Shown here: piece after piece, positions 1 through 8,509 of the stretch
Numbering within the stretch: position 1 is the first letter of the stretch
Layout of the letters: the number at the start of each line of letters is the position of its first letter
DNA from: Photobacterium angustum
GTDB taxonomy: Bacteria > Pseudomonadota > Gammaproteobacteria > Enterobacterales > Vibrionaceae
Reading direction: 5' to 3'
DNA length: 64,000 bases
Assembly: GCF_003026365.1 (NCBI RefSeq)
Contig: NZ_PYOM01000013.1
Span: 62,001-126,000 of the forward strand
Translations under genes and position numbers: made by a program
Notes under the pieces: generated by a model
The model's input: the letters and a program-made list of their open reading frames with translations, nothing else
What the model was told of the DNA's origin: nothing
Database searches by the model: none

Positions 1-1890
1 AATATCGCAGGCTTAACACAAGCGGCGAGTACGTTTTTCTATTTCTCTGATTTACTAATAGGTATTTATCCTATTACGTTGTGTATTATCACAAGCTATT
101 ACATTTCAACGAAACATGGTGTGAATGCCATGGTTGTTGTGCCGTATTCATTGCTTATGTACATTGCGATTTCGGTACCTAATGATCTAGTTGCGGCAAA
201 TACAGGACTACCTAATAATCCGCTTATTGCGCTGTTGACGGCAATTATTTCCGCAATGTGTTGTGTGTCGTTTCGTTTATTTCCACTTGATCCGTCTCGT
301 TTAGATTTTGTGAAAACACTTTATAAACAAGTGGCTCATTTTTTTGCTTTTCTATTGATGACACTCGCACTTGCAAAGCTAATGGAAAGTTTCCTTGCTT
401 TTAGTACGGGGGCGAGCAAGTTCATAACATTAAACCCATTAACGTTTTTAGGTGGTCTTGCATACCAATTTATCTTGGGTTTATTGGGCGCTGTAGGTAT
501 CAATGGACATAACTTTTTATTCCGCGCGAAACAGCAACTTTTTGAAAATACACAACTAAACATCGCAGCATGGCAAGCTGGAGACGCACCGTTAAATGTC
601 TTAGGGCAAGGTTTTTATGATGCATTTTTATCAATGGGTGGCTCTGGAAATACGATCAGCCTTTTGCTATGTATTTTATTGTTTTCAAAAGATCGTCGTC
701 ATATCACGTTAGCAATATCAGCGATACCATTAGTGATCTTTAATATTAATGAGCTATTACTGTTTGGTTTGCCTATTATCTTTAATCCAATATTAATTGT
801 GCCTTTTGTGTGTGTACCGTTAGTTAGTTTTGTTGTGGTTTATAGCGCTATATCATTAGGTTTAGTAAATCATGTTGGGACGATTGTTGATTGGATGACA
901 CCGCCATTATTAAGTGGCTATATTGCGACCCAAAATAGCATTGGTGGGGTTGTTCTACAGTTTGTGGTAATAACACTTGGTGTAATGATTTATCGTCCGT
1001 TTTATTTGAATTATGTTGGGCGAAGTCGTCAAAATAATATGATGATGAGCCGACAATCAGAATTAGAAAGCTCAACACTGAAAACCTTCTTAGGTGATAT
1101 AAACCAAATGATGGGTAGTTACGTAAGTAAGCATGATATAAGCCGTCGGGTTAATCATATGCTTAATAACGGTGAGTTTGTAATGCATTATCAGCCACAG
1201 GTAAACGTAACTAACTCGGCGCAATTATCCTTTGAGGCATTAGTTCGTTATAAAGATAAAACGGGTAAGCTAACTCCGCCAATCTTTATTAATGATTTTT
1301 ATCAGCTTGGTGCAATCAAACAATTGGATCAGATGGTTATCGATCTCGTTTTAAATGATATGCAAAATATGCCTTTAGATAATGGCTGTAAAGTGTCGGT
1401 GAATATTTCGGCAGAAAGTATTGCTGATCCTGTAATCATTCATCTGATCATGGAACGCTTACGCTTTTATAATATTGACCCAGAAAATTTAGAAGTTGAG
1501 ATCACAGAAGAAGCTATTATCACTGAAGATAAGCAGATTTCTAAAAATATAGATGCACTACAAGCATTAGGGATCACTGTTGCTATCGATGACTTTGGCT
1601 CGGGTTATGCGTCATTTCCGCATTTACTTAAATTTAACTTCGATAAGGTAAAGCTTGATAGATCGTTGTTATTGAATACGCAAAATGAGCGAGAAAAGAA
1701 CCTTTACCAATTGTTAGCTAAGATCAGTGAAGTAACGGGCTGTGTCTTGGTTGCAGAAGGTATTGAGACGGAACAAGAAAAACAGTTTGTTGAACAGTGT
1801 GGTATCGATATTTGCCAAGGCTATTATTTTGCGAAACCTATGCCATTAGATGAGGCACAGGTTTGGGCTAACAATAAGATCCGGATTTAA
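1..1890 (+). CDS. EIIC-like membrane domain fused to EAL c-di-GMP phosphodiesterase (5' partial)
   Basis: The reading frame is open from the first base of the window, so the gene starts upstream; the TTG at 79 is not a convincing start. About 629 residues are visible. Roughly the first 330 are hydrophobic, with repeated membrane segments, and resemble a cellobiose/lactose-type PTS EIIC permease. The last ~240 form an EAL domain with the expected motifs: FEALVRY, NISAES, EITEE, DDFGSGY, KVKLDRS, AEGIE and QGYYFAKP. The acidic and lysine residues needed to hydrolyse c-di-GMP to pGpG appear intact, so I infer an active inner-membrane phosphodiesterase. No EIIA or EIIB domain is seen, so the EIIC part may sense a sugar rather than transport it. 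The next gene is convergent. Confidence 0.88.
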   Translation, partial: NIAGLTQAASTFFYFSDLLIGIYPITLCIITSYYISTKHGVNAMVVVPYSLLMYIAISVPNDLVAANTGLPNNPLIALLTAIISAMCCVSFRLFPLDPSRLDFVKTLYKQVAHFFAFLLMTLALAKLMESFLAFSTGASKFITLNPLTFLGGLAYQFILGLLGAVGINGHNFLFRAKQQLFENTQLNIAAWQAGDAPLNVLGQGFYDAFLSMGGSGNTISLLLCILLFSKDRRHITLAISAIPLVIFNINELLLFGLPIIFNPILIVPFVCVPLVSFVVVYSAISLGLVNHVGTIVDWMTPPLLSGYIATQNSIGGVVLQFVVITLGVMIYRPFYLNYVGRSRQNNMMMSRQSELESSTLKTFLGDINQMMGSYVSKHDISRRVNHMLNNGEFVMHYQPQVNVTNSAQLSFEALVRYKDKTGKLTPPIFINDFYQLGAIKQLDQMVIDLVLNDMQNMPLDNGCKVSVNISAESIADPVIIHLIMERLRFYNIDPENLEVEITEEAIITEDKQISKNIDALQALGITVAIDDFGSGYASFPHLLKFNFDKVKLDRSLLLNTQNEREKNLYQLLAKISEVTGCVLVAEGIETEQEKQFVEQCGIDICQGYYFAKPMPLDEAQVWANNKIRI

Positions 1891-1922
1891 TAAAAAGCCA
1901 TACATTGGCTGTGGTTTTTTGT

Positions 1923-2447
1923 TTATTGTTTTGGATATATCAGTTTATCTGTATCGAAACCTGCTTTTTTAGCAATGTTGATATAACGTTCTAATTGCTT
2001 TGGACTTATTTGTTTTTGACGAGATAGCAACCAAAAGTAATCGTAGTTGTAACTGCTGATCAGCGCGGTTGAATAGTCAGGCTCTAAATAGAAAATAATA
2101 TAGCTACCATAAAAAGGGCCAAAGAAAGAGACTTTAAGGTAGCCAACATTATCATTTTCTACAAATTTGGCTTTACCAATGGCTTCTTTCCATTCTTTTG
2201 ACTGAGTATTAAATCCACGATTAACGACTTTTACGCTGCCATCTTCATTCATACTGTAAGTTGCAGTGACATAGTCTAAATCACGCTCAAAGCTATGATC
2301 CATTCTTGCTATTTCATGCCAAGTCCCCAGGTATTTATTAAGCACAAAAGGTGTAACCGCTTCAATATTGTTGGGTTTACCTGTTGTACATCCAAACATG
2401 GTTGCTAATAACACGATAAAGCTTAGTGGTTTAATATATTTTGCCAT
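1923..2447 (-). CDS. blc: Outer-membrane lipocalin lipoprotein, Blc type
   Basis: The product is 174 residues. The chosen ATG begins MAKYIKP and has an AAGGAA ribosome site; an in-frame ATG 39 bases upstream lies inside the kinase gene and lacks one. The N-terminus is a lipoprotein signal ending in ATMFGC, so the mature protein begins with a lipidated cysteine. The lipocalin signature GTWHEIAR follows about 25 residues later, with the family's late FWLLSR motif near the end. Blc proteins bind fatty acids or lysophospholipids at the outer membrane and are linked to envelope stress. It is the last gene of a response regulator-kinase-lipocalin operon, starting only 10 bases after the kinase stop, which suggests the two-component system controls it. 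Confidence 0.88.
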   Translation of the reverse strand: MAKYIKPLSFIVLLATMFGCTTGKPNNIEAVTPFVLNKYLGTWHEIARMDHSFERDLDYVTATYSMNEDGSVKVVNRGFNTQSKEWKEAIGKAKFVENDNVGYLKVSFFGPFYGSYIIFYLEPDYSTALISSYNYDYFWLLSRQKQISPKQLERYINIAKKAGFDTDKLIYPKQ

Positions 2448-2457
2448 TAATTGTTCC

Positions 2458-3708
2458 TTAATTATTTGGCGGTAAAAATATGACACTAACGGTAAAGCTA
2501 ATGTTGTCGTTAGTTATATTATAAGGCCAATTCATCTTTTCACAGATCCGCTGAACAATGACTAAACCACATCCATAGCCTTGATTATAGATCTCATTAC
2601 CATCATGGCGGTTAGTAATTATTAGCGTATTTTTGCTTAACTTAATAATAATGTCACCAACACTATAACTAAATGCATTTTTTATTAGGTTGTTAATAAT
2701 AATGGTGATGAAACTGAGTGGTGCGCTGATCGGAGTGTTACATGAAAGCGTCAGCTGATAACTGGTATCCTGTTTAGCAAATAAAGGTTTCATAACCGTG
2801 AGCTGCTTACTTAATTCGGCTTCTATATCGCAAATGACAAAGTGTTGCGGCTCTATATGCTGTTTTCCTAATAACAAAAAAGTTTCTGTGAGAATTTTCA
2901 TATCCTCACTGGCTTGGTGCAAACGGTTTATCGCCTTTTTTGCAATCTTGGGTTGGTTAGGCACCTTATCAAGCAGCTCCGTAGAGCCCTGAATAACCAT
3001 AATCGGCGTACGTAATTCATGCGATGCAAACCGGCTGAATTCTTGTTCTCGCTGAAAATAGTGTGAGATCGCACGTTTACTATCTAATAGTGCTTGTTCA
3101 ATTGCTCGTGTTTCATTGTATTGGGTATCAATAGTAAACTCAGTTTGATCTGGCTGCATTTGACCGATCTTCTGCTTAATTTGCTCAAATGGATGCGATA
3201 ACGAACGAATAAAATAGAAACTATATCCGCCCATTAATAGAGATAACAATACGCCAAAAATAAAGGTGAAGTAATGTAAGCTACTTTCATACTCATCTAA
3301 GTAATCATCAGCATCATCTTGATACACAACATACATTAAGCCTTTTCCTGAAGGATGTTTAAATACAATAAAGTGTTTATCTTCAGTGCCGCGAAGGTGT
3401 TCATAAAATCCGGGTTTACGGTATGGCTTAAGCCAATCTGGTAACGAATTTTGGCTCCAATAACTTTTAAATTCACTATTATTGGGAAGTGGGGCTTTTT
3501 CACCCATTTTCTTATAATCAATTTGGTACTGAGAAGATTCCTTATCTAACCAGTGATGAAGGCTAATTACTTCTAATTGATTTTCTGCAATATAAATGAC
3601 TATCCAAAAAAGAACGAACATACTGAATGCCATAACACTAACGCTAAGTCCAACTTTTTGGTAAAGACTTGGATATTTATGCAGCTTTGATACGGTAGCC
3701 TTGTCCAT
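2458..3708 (-). CDS. Sensor histidine kinase of an OmpR-family two-component system
   Basis: The product is 416 residues. It has two membrane helices (about 18-41 and 146-167) flanking a ~105-residue periplasmic sensor region. A dimerisation/phosphoacceptor helix follows, with the H-box ASHELRTPI (His230). The C-terminal ATPase domain has an N-box (INNLIKNAF) and a glycine-rich GCGLVIV segment. The usual D-x-G-x-G box is not obvious; NRHDGNE sits in that place and may be degenerate. The start overlaps the end of the response regulator by 32 bases, which fits translational coupling, but the ribosome site is weak, so the exact start is uncertain. The signal is unknown; the lipocalin and DUF5666 neighbours suggest an envelope or lipid cue. 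Confidence 0.85.
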   Translation of the reverse strand: MDKATVSKLHKYPSLYQKVGLSVSVMAFSMFVLFWIVIYIAENQLEVISLHHWLDKESSQYQIDYKKMGEKAPLPNNSEFKSYWSQNSLPDWLKPYRKPGFYEHLRGTEDKHFIVFKHPSGKGLMYVVYQDDADDYLDEYESSLHYFTFIFGVLLSLLMGGYSFYFIRSLSHPFEQIKQKIGQMQPDQTEFTIDTQYNETRAIEQALLDSKRAISHYFQREQEFSRFASHELRTPIMVIQGSTELLDKVPNQPKIAKKAINRLHQASEDMKILTETFLLLGKQHIEPQHFVICDIEAELSKQLTVMKPLFAKQDTSYQLTLSCNTPISAPLSFITIIINNLIKNAFSYSVGDIIIKLSKNTLIITNRHDGNEIYNQGYGCGLVIVQRICEKMNWPYNITNDNISFTVSVIFLPPNN

Positions 3709-4348
3709 GAATTGTCTCTAATCGTGAGTCGGAAAAACCTTTGTCAATGGCGTTGCGTAAACCATAAATATGACTTCGTAATGCATCACTGCAGGGCGAT
3801 TCTTCTCCCCAAATGGTTTCGATTATTTGCTGTCTAGTGACAACATTAGGTGCATGTTGAACCAATAATTTTAATATTTTTAGTTGAGTACGATTTAACT
3901 TTATTATGTGGTTTTCTCGACGTACTTCATCTGTTTGGTTGTTTATTTGAATATCTGCATAGCTTAGCAATCCAATATCTTTACGCTGACCACGATTAGC
4001 GAGTGCCTTTATTCGAAGAGACAGCTCTTCCATCGCAAATGGCTTTAGAAGGTAATCATCGCCACCGGCTTTAAAGGCTGCGATTTTATCGTCGAGTGTA
4101 TCTTTCGCCGTAAGGAAAAGAATTGGCGCGCCGCAAAAAAGCTCATTCCGAATTTTAGCAACGGTCGAAATACCATCCAATTTAGGCATCATGATATCCA
4201 TGATAATCACGTCATAATAATTATCTTTAATTAATTTAAGCGCACTTTCACCGTGGTAAGCACAGTCAACAATATTGCCTTCAAGCTCAAGATAATCAGA
4301 GATTGTTTCAACGATTTGGTCATTATCATCAGCAATGAGTATTTTCAC
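3677..4348 (-). CDS. OmpR/PhoB-family response regulator
   Basis: The product is 223 residues. An N-terminal receiver domain carries the acidic pair ADD, the phosphoacceptor aspartate in IIMDIMMP, a conserved Thr (LFLTAKD) and the Lys in LLKPF. The C-terminal winged helix ends in the family's HGQGYRI motif. I chose the GTG start giving VKILIADD because AAGG lies just upstream at good spacing; another GTG 21 bases earlier would add seven residues. It precedes and overlaps its kinase gene. It is divergent from the DUF5666 lipoprotein gene across about 90 bases, so it probably controls both that gene and its own operon. No specific system name can be assigned. Confidence 0.88.
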   Translation of the reverse strand: MKILIADDNDQIVETISDYLELEGNIVDCAYHGESALKLIKDNYYDVIIMDIMMPKLDGISTVAKIRNELFCGAPILFLTAKDTLDDKIAAFKAGGDDYLLKPFAMEELSLRIKALANRGQRKDIGLLSYADIQINNQTDEVRRENHIIKLNRTQLKILKLLVQHAPNVVTRQQIIETIWGEESPCSDALRSHIYGLRNAIDKGFSDSRLETIHGQGYRIKAA

Positions 4349-4439
4349 GTTTAGCCTTATGTTTTTCACGAATATTTCACGGAGGCAATATTAATATACT
4401 TTTCAATAAAACAATATTCATAATTATAAAGGTTAGTTG

Positions 4440-5582
4440 ATGAAAAAATTGCTCTTAGCGGTAGTGGTTGGTGTTGCTCTTTCTGGTTGTGGCGGCGGTG
4501 GTAGTGATAGTGATGAGAGTAAACCGACTCCACCTCCTGTTGTTGATATTAAACCTACAGCAGCACAAGGTACTATTAAGAGTGTGAACTATGATAACAA
4601 CACTATTGATGTGAATGGTCATAGTTACAAGGTAGAGCAAGTTAAGTATGGCTCTCAAGAGTTATCTATCACTAGCCTTAAACCTAATATGATGGTTGAA
4701 GTTTCAATGTTAACCAGAAGCGGTGCTGTTGTTTCTGTTGAGCCGACAATGGTGGGTATAGTCACAACAATCAGTGCAGATCGTAAAACGTTTGTGGTGA
4801 ATGGTGTGACGTTATCTTTTGCACTAGATCGGCACATTGAATTACATGATTGGGTGATGGTGTCTTCACTGCCACAAGCCACTGCTGATGGTCTTGGATA
4901 TAAAGTATTGTCGGTTATAAAAATCGAACAAGAAGATGTTGCTGGTCAATATGAAATTGAAGGTCGTTTGAGCGGTTTAGATCTAAATAAGAATACTTTC
5001 ACTTTAGGTGCTAGTACAAAGGTTTTCTTTAACCCTCACGAAATTGAAGATAATGCCGTATTGATGAATGGCCAGTGGGTCGAAGTTAAAGGCCAAATGA
5101 TTAATGATGAGTTTCATGCAACTGAAGTGGAAGTAGAAACGTATGACGACTTTGATAACGATCATGAAATTGAAGGTATTGTCACTTGGGTAAATAGTGA
5201 TAAATCTCAATTTGAATTAAATGCGCGTGGGCGCTTTACTGTTAATGCACAAACGCGCTTTGAAGACGGAACTAAAGCGAATTTAGTTGCGGGTGAACTC
5301 GTTGAAGTTACAACGTTTAATGGTATTGCGAAAGAGATCGAATTTGAAGGTGACTTTGGCGGTGAAATAGGCGACTGGCGTGAATTTGATCGTGAAGGTT
5401 ATGTAACCTCAGTAGGAGATGATCACTTTATGATTGCTGGTGAAACATTCTATGTGGATGCTTATACCGAGTTTGAAGACTTGTTAACATTAGATACGTT
5501 ACATGGGCAATACGTTGATGTTGAAGGTGTCCTCATTAATGGTAAAAAAGTTGCACGTGAAATTGAGCGTGAAGATGATTAA
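4440..5582 (+). CDS. Lipoprotein with five DUF5666-like repeats
   Basis: The product is 380 residues. The ATG giving MKKLLLAVV follows an AAAGG ribosome site. The signal ends in ALSGC followed by a glycine run, a clear lipobox. The mature protein is built from repeats of about 60-70 residues, each starting with a G-x-(I/V)-x-x-(I/V) strand and carrying a hydrophobic beta hairpin: GTIKSVNYD, GIVTTISAD, GRLSGLDLN, GIVTWVNSD and GYVTSVGDD. This matches the DUF5666 style of small beta-barrel repeats; the function of the family is not established. The sequence is acidic toward the end. It is transcribed divergently from a two-component system and ends at a bidirectional terminator. I infer a surface or periplasmic lipoprotein belonging to that regulon. 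Confidence 0.75.
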   Translation: MKKLLLAVVVGVALSGCGGGGSDSDESKPTPPPVVDIKPTAAQGTIKSVNYDNNTIDVNGHSYKVEQVKYGSQELSITSLKPNMMVEVSMLTRSGAVVSVEPTMVGIVTTISADRKTFVVNGVTLSFALDRHIELHDWVMVSSLPQATADGLGYKVLSVIKIEQEDVAGQYEIEGRLSGLDLNKNTFTLGASTKVFFNPHEIEDNAVLMNGQWVEVKGQMINDEFHATEVEVETYDDFDNDHEIEGIVTWVNSDKSQFELNARGRFTVNAQTRFEDGTKANLVAGELVEVTTFNGIAKEIEFEGDFGGEIGDWREFDREGYVTSVGDDHFMIAGETFYVDAYTEFEDLLTLDTLHGQYVDVEGVLINGKKVAREIEREDD

Positions 5583-5600
5583 TTAGCCATTTTAATAACT

Positions 5601-5620
5601 AAAGCACCTAAGGGTGCTTT
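5601..5620. terminator. Bidirectional terminator between lipoprotein and NUDIX genes
   Basis: An inverted repeat (AAAGCACC / GGTGCTTT, 3-4 nt loop) lies between two convergent genes and is T-rich on both sides. Confidence 0.75.
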
Positions 5621-5624
5621 TAGT

Positions 5625-6050
5625 TTATTCACTGACACAAAATCGATTTTCTAAATAGCAGCGAATAGCTTGTTCGCTAGCATCAAATTGTGGTGATGGG
5701 ACATGATGAGGATCAACCCATAACCAATGCTCACATTTATCAGGTTCTGTTAACTGCAATTCGCCTGTAAATGATGTCGCTAACAAAGTAACACTAATAT
5801 AATGCTTTCCACATTCATCATAGGTTTCTAAGTTGTTAGTTACAGCTATAACCTCGGGATTATAAATAGTTAAATTTGTTTCTTCTTTAACTTCACGAAT
5901 CGCGCATTGACGAAATGTTTCGCCAACCTCCATATGACCGCCTGGAATGGAATAGTAGGGAGCGTGACTGTTTTTTCGTTTTCCTATCAAAATCTGGTTT
6001 TGCTCATTCACAATGATGATACCGATCCCGACCATAGGAGTTGTCGTCAT
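5625..6050 (-). CDS. NUDIX hydrolase (nucleotide pyrophosphatase, NUDT15-like)
   Basis: The product is 141 residues from the ATG giving MTTTPMVG, which has an AAGGACAG ribosome site; a longer in-frame start 57 bases upstream has none. The NUDIX box is complete except for one Gly-to-Asn change: GHMEVGE, seven residues, then REVKEETNL. The lead-in (IGKRKNSHAPYYSIPGGH) resembles the small NUDT15/MutT-like group that hydrolyses nucleoside triphosphates or related diphosphates. The substrate cannot be fixed from sequence. It is convergent with the lipoprotein gene and divergent from aroA, with no operon partner. Confidence 0.85.
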   Translation of the reverse strand: MTTTPMVGIGIIIVNEQNQILIGKRKNSHAPYYSIPGGHMEVGETFRQCAIREVKEETNLTIYNPEVIAVTNNLETYDECGKHYISVTLLATSFTGELQLTEPDKCEHWLWVDPHHVPSPQFDASEQAIRCYLENRFCVSE

Positions 6051-6199
6051 TATTGCTGTCCTTAATTCACTGTTGCATCCTATTGATTTTACCAAATAAT
6101 AAATCAAATATCGTTATTGTTATAGCTAGCAATGAACGGGTACTAGCTAACTGATGCAATATTCGTTAATCTGCTTAAAGGTTAAAGAATTAGGATTGG

Positions 6200-7492
6200 A
6201 TGAATAATCAAATGGAAAGTATAACGTTACAGCCGATAGCTAAGATCAATGGTGAAGTAAATTTACCGGGCTCAAAGAGTGTTTCGAATCGCGCCCTATT
6301 ATTGGCAGCGTTAGCAACAGGTACCACACGCCTCACTAACTTATTAGATAGTGATGATATTCGCCATATGCTTAACGGATTAAAGCAGTTAGGTGTAAAT
6401 TACCAATTATCTGAAGATAAAACGGTTTGTGAGGTTGAAGGGTTGGGCCGCGCATTTTCACCTAATGAGCCCCTTGAATTATATTTAGGCAATGCGGGGA
6501 CAGCGATGCGTCCGCTTGCAGCTGCATTGTGTTTAGGCGGGGGTGAATTTGTTCTAACGGGTGAGCCGCGAATGAAAGAGCGTCCTATTGGTCATCTTGT
6601 TGACGCGTTGCGTAGTGCTGGCGCGGACATTACTTATCTCGAAAATGAAAACTATCCACCACTAAAGATTATGGGTACTGGTTTAAAAGGTGGTGAGGTT
6701 GAAATTGATGGATCTATTTCAAGCCAGTTTTTAACTGCCTTCTTAATGGCTGCACCTTTAGCACAATCAGATACCGTTATTCGCATTAAGGGTGATTTGG
6801 TATCAAAACCTTACATCGATATTACGCTACACATTATGGCGCAGTTTGGTGTTGAAGTTGAAAACCGTAATTATCAAGAGTTCGTTGTTCGAGGTAATCA
6901 AACCTATGTTTCACCGGGTGAATTACTTGTTGAAGGCGATGCGTCTTCAGCGTCGTATTTCTTAGCCGCTGCTGCGATTAAAGGCGGTGAAGTAAAAGTC
7001 ACCGGTATTGGTAAAAAGAGTATTCAGGGTGATATTCAATTTGCTGATGCGCTTGCTGCGATGGGGGCGGATATCGAGTGGGGTGATGATTATGTGATTG
7101 CTCGTTGTGGAGATCTCAGCGCAGTAGATATGGATTTTAACCATATTCCTGATGCAGCAATGACTATTGCAACAACCGCATTGTTTGCCAAAGGTACAAC
7201 ATCGATTCGTAATGTTTATAACTGGCGTGTAAAAGAAACCGATCGTTTAGCTGCAATGGCTACAGAGCTTCGTAAAGTTGGCGCAGAAGTCGAAGAGGGT
7301 GAGGATTATATCACTATCGTACCACCAACCACATTACAGCATGCGGCTATTGATACCTATGATGACCATAGAATGGCGATGTGTTTCTCGCTGGTGGCAT
7401 TGAGTGATACGCCAGTAACGATTAATGATCCAAAGTGCACATCAAAAACATTCCCTGACTACTTTGATAAATTAAAGGGATTAAGTTGTTAA
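6200..7492 (+). CDS. aroA: 3-phosphoshikimate 1-carboxyvinyltransferase (EPSP synthase)
   Basis: The product is 430 residues. It joins shikimate-3-phosphate and phosphoenolpyruvate to give EPSP, the sixth step of the shikimate pathway, in the cytoplasm. Conserved segments are visible: [17 protein letters not shown] near the N-terminus, [11 protein letters not shown] (the PEP/glyphosate region), EPRMKERP, the KETDRLAAM stretch and [11 protein letters not shown] near the end. The ATG at 6200 has a TAGGA ribosome site; the ATG four codons later matches the usual MESxTLQPI start of other AroA proteins but lacks one. A strong terminator follows, so aroA is separate from cmk, its neighbour in many gammaproteobacteria. 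Confidence 0.97.
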   Translation: MNNQMESITLQPIAKINGEVNLPGSKSVSNRALLLAALATGTTRLTNLLDSDDIRHMLNGLKQLGVNYQLSEDKTVCEVEGLGRAFSPNEPLELYLGNAGTAMRPLAAALCLGGGEFVLTGEPRMKERPIGHLVDALRSAGADITYLENENYPPLKIMGTGLKGGEVEIDGSISSQFLTAFLMAAPLAQSDTVIRIKGDLVSKPYIDITLHIMAQFGVEVENRNYQEFVVRGNQTYVSPGELLVEGDASSASYFLAAAAIKGGEVKVTGIGKKSIQGDIQFADALAAMGADIEWGDDYVIARCGDLSAVDMDFNHIPDAAMTIATTALFAKGTTSIRNVYNWRVKETDRLAAMATELRKVGAEVEEGEDYITIVPPTTLQHAAIDTYDDHRMAMCFSLVALSDTPVTINDPKCTSKTFPDYFDKLKGLSC

Positions 7493-7532
7493 GACTGTAA
7501 TAAATTTGTCTGATAACTGAGATTACATTTTT

Positions 7533-7565
7533 AAAAGCCTGATCTTCTTGCATCAGGCTTTTTTA
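7533..7565 (+). terminator. Rho-independent terminator of aroA
   Basis: An 11-bp stem (AAAAGCCTGAT / ATCAGGCTTTT) with an 8-nt loop is followed by a T run. Confidence 0.88.
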
Positions 7566-7625
7566 TTGGCGTAAAAAGGAACATAAGGTTAGGACATTAC
7601 ACTATAAATTGTGATTTTTTTTCCG

Positions 7626-7631
7626 TATAAT
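7626..7631 (+). promoter_or_regulatory. Candidate -10 box for cmk/rpsA
   Basis: A perfect TATAAT lies about 80 bases before cmk, downstream of the aroA terminator. I do not see a good -35 at normal spacing, so this is tentative. Confidence 0.35.
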
Positions 7632-7708
7632 GTGCCACCGTTTGAAGGTACAGATAAACCTTTGGTTCTGTCTTTCATCTGTTACGGAAACTACATCGGA
7701 GAAAACCT

Positions 7709-8386
7709 ATGTCTACTCATGCTCCAGTCATCACTGTTGATGGTCCAAGCGGCGCCGGAAAGGGGACGCTATGTATGCTATTAGCAGAAAAACTGGGCTG
7801 GAATTTATTAGATTCTGGTGCAATTTACCGTGTTTTAGCGTTAGCGGCTATTCATCATGGTGTTGATATCGAATCAGAAGACGCTTTAGTTCCTCTTGCT
7901 GCGCACTTAGATGTTCAGTTTATTGCAGAAGGTGAGTTGGTTAAGGTTATTCTTGAAGGTGAAGATGTTTCTGGCACGCTTCGCACTGAAGAAGTAGGTA
8001 ATACAGCATCAAGAGTGGCTGCTTTACCTCGCGTTCGAGAAGCATTACTACGTCGTCAACGCGCCTTTAGTGAGCAACCAGGCCTTGTGGCTGATGGTCG
8101 TGATATGGGAACCGTTGTTTTTCAAGGCGCAGAAGTAAAAATCTTCCTTGACGCAAGTGCAGAAGAACGCGCAACTCGACGTATGAATCAGTTGCAAAAA
8201 AAAGGCTTAGATGTTAACTTTGGCAGCCTTTTAAGCGAAATCCAGGAGCGAGACTACCGCGATCGCAATCGTGCTGTAGCGCCTTTACGTCCTGCTGATG
8301 ACGCATTAGTACTGGATTCAACCGAATTATCGATTGAACAAGTACTTGAGAAAGTCTTAGCATATGTTGATGCTAAGCTAAAATAA
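7709..8386 (+). CDS. cmk: Cytidylate kinase
   Basis: The product is 225 residues, the usual length. It phosphorylates CMP and dCMP using ATP, recycling pyrimidine nucleotides in the cytoplasm. The P-loop is GPSGAGKGT at residues 12-20. The Arg-rich GRDMGT motif and the lid/core motif [13 protein letters not shown], typical of bacterial CMP kinases, are both present. The start has a GGAG site upstream. It is the first gene of the conserved cmk-rpsA-ihfB block, and the rpsA leader separates it from rpsA. Confidence 0.97.
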   Translation: MSTHAPVITVDGPSGAGKGTLCMLLAEKLGWNLLDSGAIYRVLALAAIHHGVDIESEDALVPLAAHLDVQFIAEGELVKVILEGEDVSGTLRTEEVGNTASRVAALPRVREALLRRQRAFSEQPGLVADGRDMGTVVFQGAEVKIFLDASAEERATRRMNQLQKKGLDVNFGSLLSEIQERDYRDRNRAVAPLRPADDALVLDSTELSIEQVLEKVLAYVDAKLK

Positions 8387-8396
8387 CGAATCCATA

Positions 8397-8482
8397 TTTA
8401 GTTGTGTAAACAGCTAAATAACGTCAGTGTCATGGATGATAACTGACTTTATTATCAACCCCATGCGGTAGGATACCCATGG
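8397..8482 (+). promoter_or_regulatory. rpsA translational autoregulation leader (three hairpins)
   Basis: The cmk-rpsA gap folds into three successive hairpins: TTTAGTTG/CAGCTAAA, GTCAGT/ACTGAC and CCATG/CATGG. The second and third loops contain GGA. Ahead of the rpsA ATG there is only a weak GAAG in place of a normal Shine-Dalgarno site. This is the architecture known for the E. coli rpsA leader, which S1 itself recognises to repress its own translation. The hairpins are seen; the function is by analogy. Confidence 0.65.
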
Positions 8483-8509
8483 TTGTTTATCATATTGAAG
8501 ATTAATTAA

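Noticed and set aside
79..84. TTG as the start of the EIIC-EAL gene
   Set aside because: The frame is open to base 1 and the upstream residues continue a membrane segment, so the gene is simply truncated by the window.
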